From Empedobacter stercoris (lineage in GTDB: Bacteria; Bacteroidota; Bacteroidia; Flavobacteriales; Weeksellaceae): 64,000 nucleotides of DNA. Position numbers and translations under genes: made by a program. How positions within the stretch are numbered: the first letter of the stretch is position 1; every line of letters starts with the position of its first letter. Positions 60,174-64,000 of the stretch are shown here, one piece after another. The stretch is from NCBI RefSeq assembly GCF_965137335.1, contig NZ_CBCRZD010000002.1; one strand, 5' to 3'. The notes below the pieces were generated by a model. The model was given only the letters and a program-made list of their open reading frames with translations. It was not told where the DNA came from and made no database searches.

Positions 60174-60181
60174 TAAATTTG
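60174..60181 (+). promoter_or_regulatory. -7 element before TM2 gene
   Basis: TAAATTTG matches the Bacteroidota -7 consensus 35 bp before the TM2-protein start. The -33 element is not clear. Confidence 0.45.
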
Positions 60182-60215
60182 TAACACATTAAATTATAAC
60201 TAAAAACTTAAAACA

Positions 60216-60467
60216 ATGGAAAATAATCAACCATACAAATCTGAAAAAAAACTTGTCTCTGGAATTTTAGGAATTTTAGTGGGATACTTAGGTATTCATA
60301 AATTCTATTTAGGCTATACAAAAGAAGGAATCATCCAAATTATTGCAACATTTGTAACATTTGGTTTTGCAGGAATTATTCCATTTATTGAAGGAATTAT
60401 GTATCTATTAAAATCTGATGAAGAATTTGATAATACCTATATAAAAGGACACAAAGGTTGGTTCTAA
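60216..60467 (+). CDS. TM2-domain membrane protein
   Basis: An 83-residue protein with the TM2 signature: first helix with LGILVGYLGIHKFYLGYTKEG, then a second helix IIQIIATFVTFGFAGIIPFIEGIMYL. The GxxGxHKFYLG motif is diagnostic. Bacterial TM2 proteins are widespread, with no agreed function. It is monocistronic, with a terminator downstream. Confidence 0.88.
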   Translation: MENNQPYKSEKKLVSGILGILVGYLGIHKFYLGYTKEGIIQIIATFVTFGFAGIIPFIEGIMYLLKSDEEFDNTYIKGHKGWF

Positions 60468-60501
60468 ATTCAAAAAAAATAATTCTTTTTTAAATATTTT
60501 A

Positions 60502-60538
60502 TATCCCAAATTATCATTCGATTTATTGGGATTTTTTA
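60502..60538 (+). terminator. terminator after TM2 gene
   Basis: ATCCCAA (60503-60509) pairs with TTGGGAT (60526-60532) followed by a T-run, 35 bp after the stop. Confidence 0.7.
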
Positions 60539-60625
60539 TTGAATAAATTCGTTTTAAATAATTCACAAGTTTTTTATTACATTTGCTTTAGGAAAAAATA
60601 TAATAAAAGAACGAAATCGCATAAA

Positions 60626-61603
60626 ATGGCTATAAAAACATTTAGAGAAGTAATCGCAGAGGCAATGAGTGAAGAAATGCGTCGCGATGAATCTGTATTT
60701 TTAATTGGAGAAGAAGTAGCAGAGTATAACGGTGCCTACAAAGCTTCGAAAGGAATGTTAGACGAATTTGGTCCAGAACGTGTAATAGATGCACCAATCG
60801 CAGAAGCTGGTTTTTCTGGTATTGCAATTGGTTCTACAATGACAGGATGCCGTCCAATCGTAGAATACATGACGTTCAACTTTTCATTAGTATGTATTGA
60901 CCAAATTATCAATAACGCCGCTAAAATTTATCAAATGTCAGGAGGGCAATTTAACTGTCCAATTGTATTTAGAGGACCTACTGCTTCTGCAGGACAATTA
61001 GGTGCAACGCATTCACAAGCTTTTGAAAATTGGTATGCCAATGTACCAGGTCTTAAAGTGGTTGTCCCTTCTAATCCTTATGATGCAAAAGGGTTATTAA
61101 AATCTGCAATTCGTGACAACGATCCAGTTATTTTTATGGAATCTGAACAGATGTATGGAGATAAAATGGAAATGCCAGATGAAGAGTACACAATCGAAAT
61201 TGGTAAAGCAGAAATCAAACGAGAAGGAACAGACGTAACCTTGGTTTCTTTCGGTAAAATTATTAAGCAAGCTTATATTGCTGCTGATGAATTAGCAAAA
61301 GAAGGAATTAGTGTAGAAGTTATTGACTTGCGTACAGTTCGTCCATTAGATTATGATACGATTTTCAAATCGGTGAAGAAAACAAATCGTTTGGTTGTTT
61401 TAGAAGAAGCATGGCCTTTCGCTTCAGTTGCTTCAGAAATTACCTATATGGTTCAACAAAAAGCATTCGATTATTTAGATGCGCCGATCAAACGTATTAC
61501 AACTAAAGATACTTCAGCACCTTACGCTCCAAACTTGTACGAATCTTGGATTCCAAATGCAAAAGATGTTATTGAAGCTGTAAAATCAGTTATGTATAAA
61601 TAA
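60626..61603 (+). CDS. pdhB: pyruvate dehydrogenase E1 component, beta subunit
   Basis: 325 residues from the ATG at 60626 (MAIKTFREVIAEAMSEEMRRDESVF); the longer frame adds a non-conserved leader. It has the thiamine-pyrophosphate-binding transketolase-like core (FLIGEEVAEYNGAYKASKGMLDEFG, the MTFNFSLVCIDQIINNAAK and RGPTASAGQLGATHSQAFENWYANVPGLKVV blocks) and the C-terminal domain (RTVRPLDYDTI). It pairs with an E1 alpha subunit encoded elsewhere. The AKIYQMSGGQFNCPIVFRGP segment favours pyruvate over branched-chain 2-oxo acids. It is monocistronic here, with its own terminator. Confidence 0.9.
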   Translation: MAIKTFREVIAEAMSEEMRRDESVFLIGEEVAEYNGAYKASKGMLDEFGPERVIDAPIAEAGFSGIAIGSTMTGCRPIVEYMTFNFSLVCIDQIINNAAKIYQMSGGQFNCPIVFRGPTASAGQLGATHSQAFENWYANVPGLKVVVPSNPYDAKGLLKSAIRDNDPVIFMESEQMYGDKMEMPDEEYTIEIGKAEIKREGTDVTLVSFGKIIKQAYIAADELAKEGISVEVIDLRTVRPLDYDTIFKSVKKTNRLVVLEEAWPFASVASEITYMVQQKAFDYLDAPIKRITTKDTSAPYAPNLYESWIPNAKDVIEAVKSVMYK

Positions 61604-61626
61604 TATTAAGATTATCAACTATATTT

Positions 61627-61662
61627 GTAAAGTCTAGCATACATTTTGCTAGGCTTTATTTT
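61627..61662 (+). terminator. terminator after pdhB
   Basis: AAAGTCTAGCA (61629-61639) pairs with TGCTAGGCTTT (61647-61657, one G-T pair) followed by a T-rich tract. Confidence 0.8.
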
Positions 61663-61681
61663 TTTTAACCAAATCTCATAA

Positions 61682-64000
61682 ATGAAAAGTTATATAACAG
61701 CTTTTTTTATAGTTGTTCTAGCCTCTCTACAGGCACAAGTAAAAATTCAAGGTAAAGTAATAGATGCTGAAACCTTGAAGCCAATTCCTTATGCAGATAT
61801 TCGATTACCTGAACTAAAGGTTAGTGCAACATCAAATTCTGATGGTACATTTTATATCGAATCTACTTCTAATGCAGAAAAAATAGTCATTTCGAAAAGT
61901 GGTTATGAAATTTCGGATTATATCATCGAAAATAAAATTGATTATAATTTCATTGCGCAATTATTTTTAGCGGAAGAAGAAGGACAAGAAATTGATAATA
62001 ATCAATCAGTTGATTTACAAGAAGCTGTTGTTTCGGCAAAGAAAAAGCGTCTTAAAAAGAAAGAAAACCCTGCCTACGCTATTTTAAGAGAGGTTTGGAA
62101 ACGTAAAAAGAAAAACGGTTTAAAGCTAACGCCACATTATCAATATGATGAATATGAGAAGTTGCAATTTGATATCAGCAATATCGACTCAAGTTTTATG
62201 AAGCGTAAGATTTTCAAAGGAATGGAATTTGTATTTGAAAAAATTGATACATCTTCTATTAATGGAAAAACATATTTACCCGCTTTTCTGAATGAATCAA
62301 TTTATAAAATAGCTGGTATCAATCAACCTTCTACAAAAGAGCGTCGCGAATTAATTGCCAATAAAACATCTGGATTCGAGAACAATGAAATTGTAGCATC
62401 AACAGTAAAAAATCTTTTCCGTGATGTAGATATTTACAATAATCGAGTTAATATTTTAGATATCAAATTTGTGAGTCCCATTGCCACTGATGGTTTTGCT
62501 GTGTACGATTATGAACTGAAAGATACTGTAGACGTTGACGGTGTAGAATCTTATCGAATCAAATATTATCCACGTCGAGAAGGTGAACTAACGTTCAAAG
62601 GTGAATTATTTATTTCGAAAGATGCTTACGCAGTAAAAGAAGTTGTGATGGAAACGACGAAAGAAATCAATGTAAATTTTGTACGCAATATTTTCATGAA
62701 TCTGCAATACGACATTCCAAACGACTCTATTTTCTATCCAAAGAAAGAATATGCGATGTTAGACATGTCTTTGTTGAGTAAAAAGGAAAGTGCAAAAGGA
62801 ATTTTTGCGCATAAAACGGTTAATTATTACAACTACGATTTCAATACAACGCATCCCGAAGCATATTATTACGAAAGATTAGACCCTGCAAAAGCTTCTT
62901 TAAACGAAAAAGATAATCAATTTTGGGCAGAAAGTCGTCCAGAAGTCTTAACAAAAGATCAAGAAGGAATTTACGAAACATTAGAACAATTAAATAAAGT
63001 TCCAAAATTTAATAATATTGTAAAAGCGATAGAAATTTTTGGATCTGGTTATTACAATGTCGGAAATGCGATTGATATCGGAAATTTATATTCTTCTTTT
63101 GGATACAACCAAATCGAAGGTTTTCGATTAAGAGCTGGTGCTCGTACTTATTTTTCGCAAAATGATATGTGGCGTGCACAAGGATTTATGGCCTATGGTT
63201 TTGGAGATAATAAATTCAAATACGGAGCCGATTTCCGTTATATGTTTAACAAATACAATCGTTTTCAAGTCGGAATTGGAACAAAGCGAGATGTAGAACA
63301 GTTGGCTGCTTCTTTAACCTCATCTGATGGAATTATGACGCGTAGTTTTGCTTCTTCATCTATTATTAATCAAGGAGACAATACTTTTTTGAGTAATAAT
63401 AATTTGACAAACATCTATACTTCGATAGAGCCATGGAAAAACGTTACATTTCGTGTTGATGGAAATTATCAACTGATAAAGCCTGCGGATGCGCAACAAT
63501 TTTCGATAGCTTACGAAAAGAATGGTCAACTAAAAGAAACCTTGACAAACTCAAGTGTGAGTGTTTCGATTATTGCTCGTCCAGGTGCTAAATATTCGCA
63601 ACATGGAATTGATCGTTACGAAATGACTACACTTGCACCAACGTTGATGTTACGTTACACAAAAGGTTTAAAAGGTGTCATCAATTCAGATTTTGAATAC
63701 GATAAATTACAATTCTTATATACACAACCTATTTTGATTGGATCATTTGGTAAATCGTTGGTAACAGTAGAAGCAGGAAAAACATTTCAAGGTGTTCCAC
63801 TCTCATTAATGAGTGCAATTCCCGGTAATGAAAGTTATGGACAAGTGTATGGAACGTTTTCTCAGTTAGATTATTATGAATTTGTAACTGATCAATATGC
63901 GACAATGAACTGGGAGCACCACTTTAATGGTTGGATTTTGAACAAAGTTCCCTTAATCAAAAAATTAAAATTAAGAGAAGTTGGCTTCTTACGTGCAGCA
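61682..64000 (+). CDS. DUF5686/carboxypeptidase-regulatory-like outer-membrane protein (5' part)
   Basis: The frame from ATG 61682 stays open for 773 codons to the window end, so the gene is cut. A signal peptide (about 1-18, ending SLQAQ) leads to a carboxypeptidase D-type regulatory beta-sandwich (about 20-95, IQGKVIDAETLKPIPYADIRL). A DUF5686 region follows (KKENPAYAILREVWKRKKKN, then FLNESIYKI), and then barrel strands. This family is common in Bacteroidota and predicted to sit in the outer membrane; its function is not established. It follows pdhB but has a terminator in between. Confidence 0.85.
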   Translation, partial: MKSYITAFFIVVLASLQAQVKIQGKVIDAETLKPIPYADIRLPELKVSATSNSDGTFYIESTSNAEKIVISKSGYEISDYIIENKIDYNFIAQLFLAEEEGQEIDNNQSVDLQEAVVSAKKKRLKKKENPAYAILREVWKRKKKNGLKLTPHYQYDEYEKLQFDISNIDSSFMKRKIFKGMEFVFEKIDTSSINGKTYLPAFLNESIYKIAGINQPSTKERRELIANKTSGFENNEIVASTVKNLFRDVDIYNNRVNILDIKFVSPIATDGFAVYDYELKDTVDVDGVESYRIKYYPRREGELTFKGELFISKDAYAVKEVVMETTKEINVNFVRNIFMNLQYDIPNDSIFYPKKEYAMLDMSLLSKKESAKGIFAHKTVNYYNYDFNTTHPEAYYYERLDPAKASLNEKDNQFWAESRPEVLTKDQEGIYETLEQLNKVPKFNNIVKAIEIFGSGYYNVGNAIDIGNLYSSFGYNQIEGFRLRAGARTYFSQNDMWRAQGFMAYGFGDNKFKYGADFRYMFNKYNRFQVGIGTKRDVEQLAASLTSSDGIMTRSFASSSIINQGDNTFLSNNNLTNIYTSIEPWKNVTFRVDGNYQLIKPADAQQFSIAYEKNGQLKETLTNSSVSVSIIARPGAKYSQHGIDRYEMTTLAPTLMLRYTKGLKGVINSDFEYDKLQFLYTQPILIGSFGKSLVTVEAGKTFQGVPLSLMSAIPGNESYGQVYGTFSQLDYYEFVTDQYATMNWEHHFNGWILNKVPLIKKLKLREVGFLRAA

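Overview
The window is a chromosomal segment of an AT-rich member of the Bacteroidota, class Flavobacteriia. Weeksellaceae (an Empedobacter/Chryseobacterium-like organism) is my best guess, which the sequence alone does not prove. Supporting signs are the Bacteroidota promoter pattern TTTG-N19-TAnnTTTG seen before the trp leader and the initiator tRNAs, a monomeric NADP isocitrate dehydrogenase, a DUF5686 protein, a BtuB/BtuG-like vitamin B12 locus, and a fused CzcA-CzcC metal pump.

Layout. 1-18150: housekeeping genes, mostly on the minus strand (deoC, an Lrp regulator, a nuclease-fold protein, icd, a CBS protein, two large envelope proteins, a three-gene glycolipid-modification operon, a GT9 glycosyltransferase, an SDR, an SH3 protein, an enoyl-CoA hydratase). 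18225-24004: the tryptophan operon trpEGDCFB, with a 20-codon leader peptide containing three consecutive Trp codons and mutually exclusive antiterminator and terminator stems; no trpA follows trpB. 24065-24564: five tRNA genes, three of them identical tRNA-Pro. 24601-28383: panE-like gene, amino-acid permease, thioredoxin, SUFU-domain protein.

28349-48344: a genomic island of about 20 kb bounded by perfect 116-bp direct repeats. It lies between the 5' end of the SUFU gene and the 3' end of a tRNA-fMet gene. It carries a tyrosine recombinase, two small HTH/excisionase-like proteins, a DUF3408 protein, a MobC-like protein and a relaxase, but no coupling protein and no secretion machinery, so it looks mobilizable rather than self-transmissible. 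Its main cargo is a metal-resistance module: DUF6660-like protein, CzcA-CzcC fusion, CzcB, a Fur-family regulator, a transglutaminase-like protein, a P1B-type ATPase and a His-tailed membrane peptide. Two near-identical 7-1-7 palindromes, each 12-13 bp before a TAACTTTG promoter element, suggest that the island's own Fur-family protein controls both transcription units. A frameshifted rteC, a possible RteR-like small RNA, and a very AT-rich operon of four small unknown membrane and lipoproteins follow.

48344-64000: two initiator tRNAs, a LOG-family protein, a cobalamin riboswitch that appears to control an acyl-CoA thioesterase (an unusual target), tryptophanase, an M28 peptidase, two paralogous lipoproteins, a hydrolase, tadA, an EamA transporter, a riboswitch-controlled btuB-btuG-like operon, a TM2 protein, pdhB, and the 5' part of a DUF5686 gene cut by the window end.

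The most interesting signals are the island with its duplicated gene 5' end, the paired Fur-type operators, a nested 139-nt inverted-repeat structure at 32769-32907, the rteC slippery site with a candidate sRNA, the unknown cargo operon at 46635-48103, and the second cobalamin riboswitch with a covarying kissing loop.
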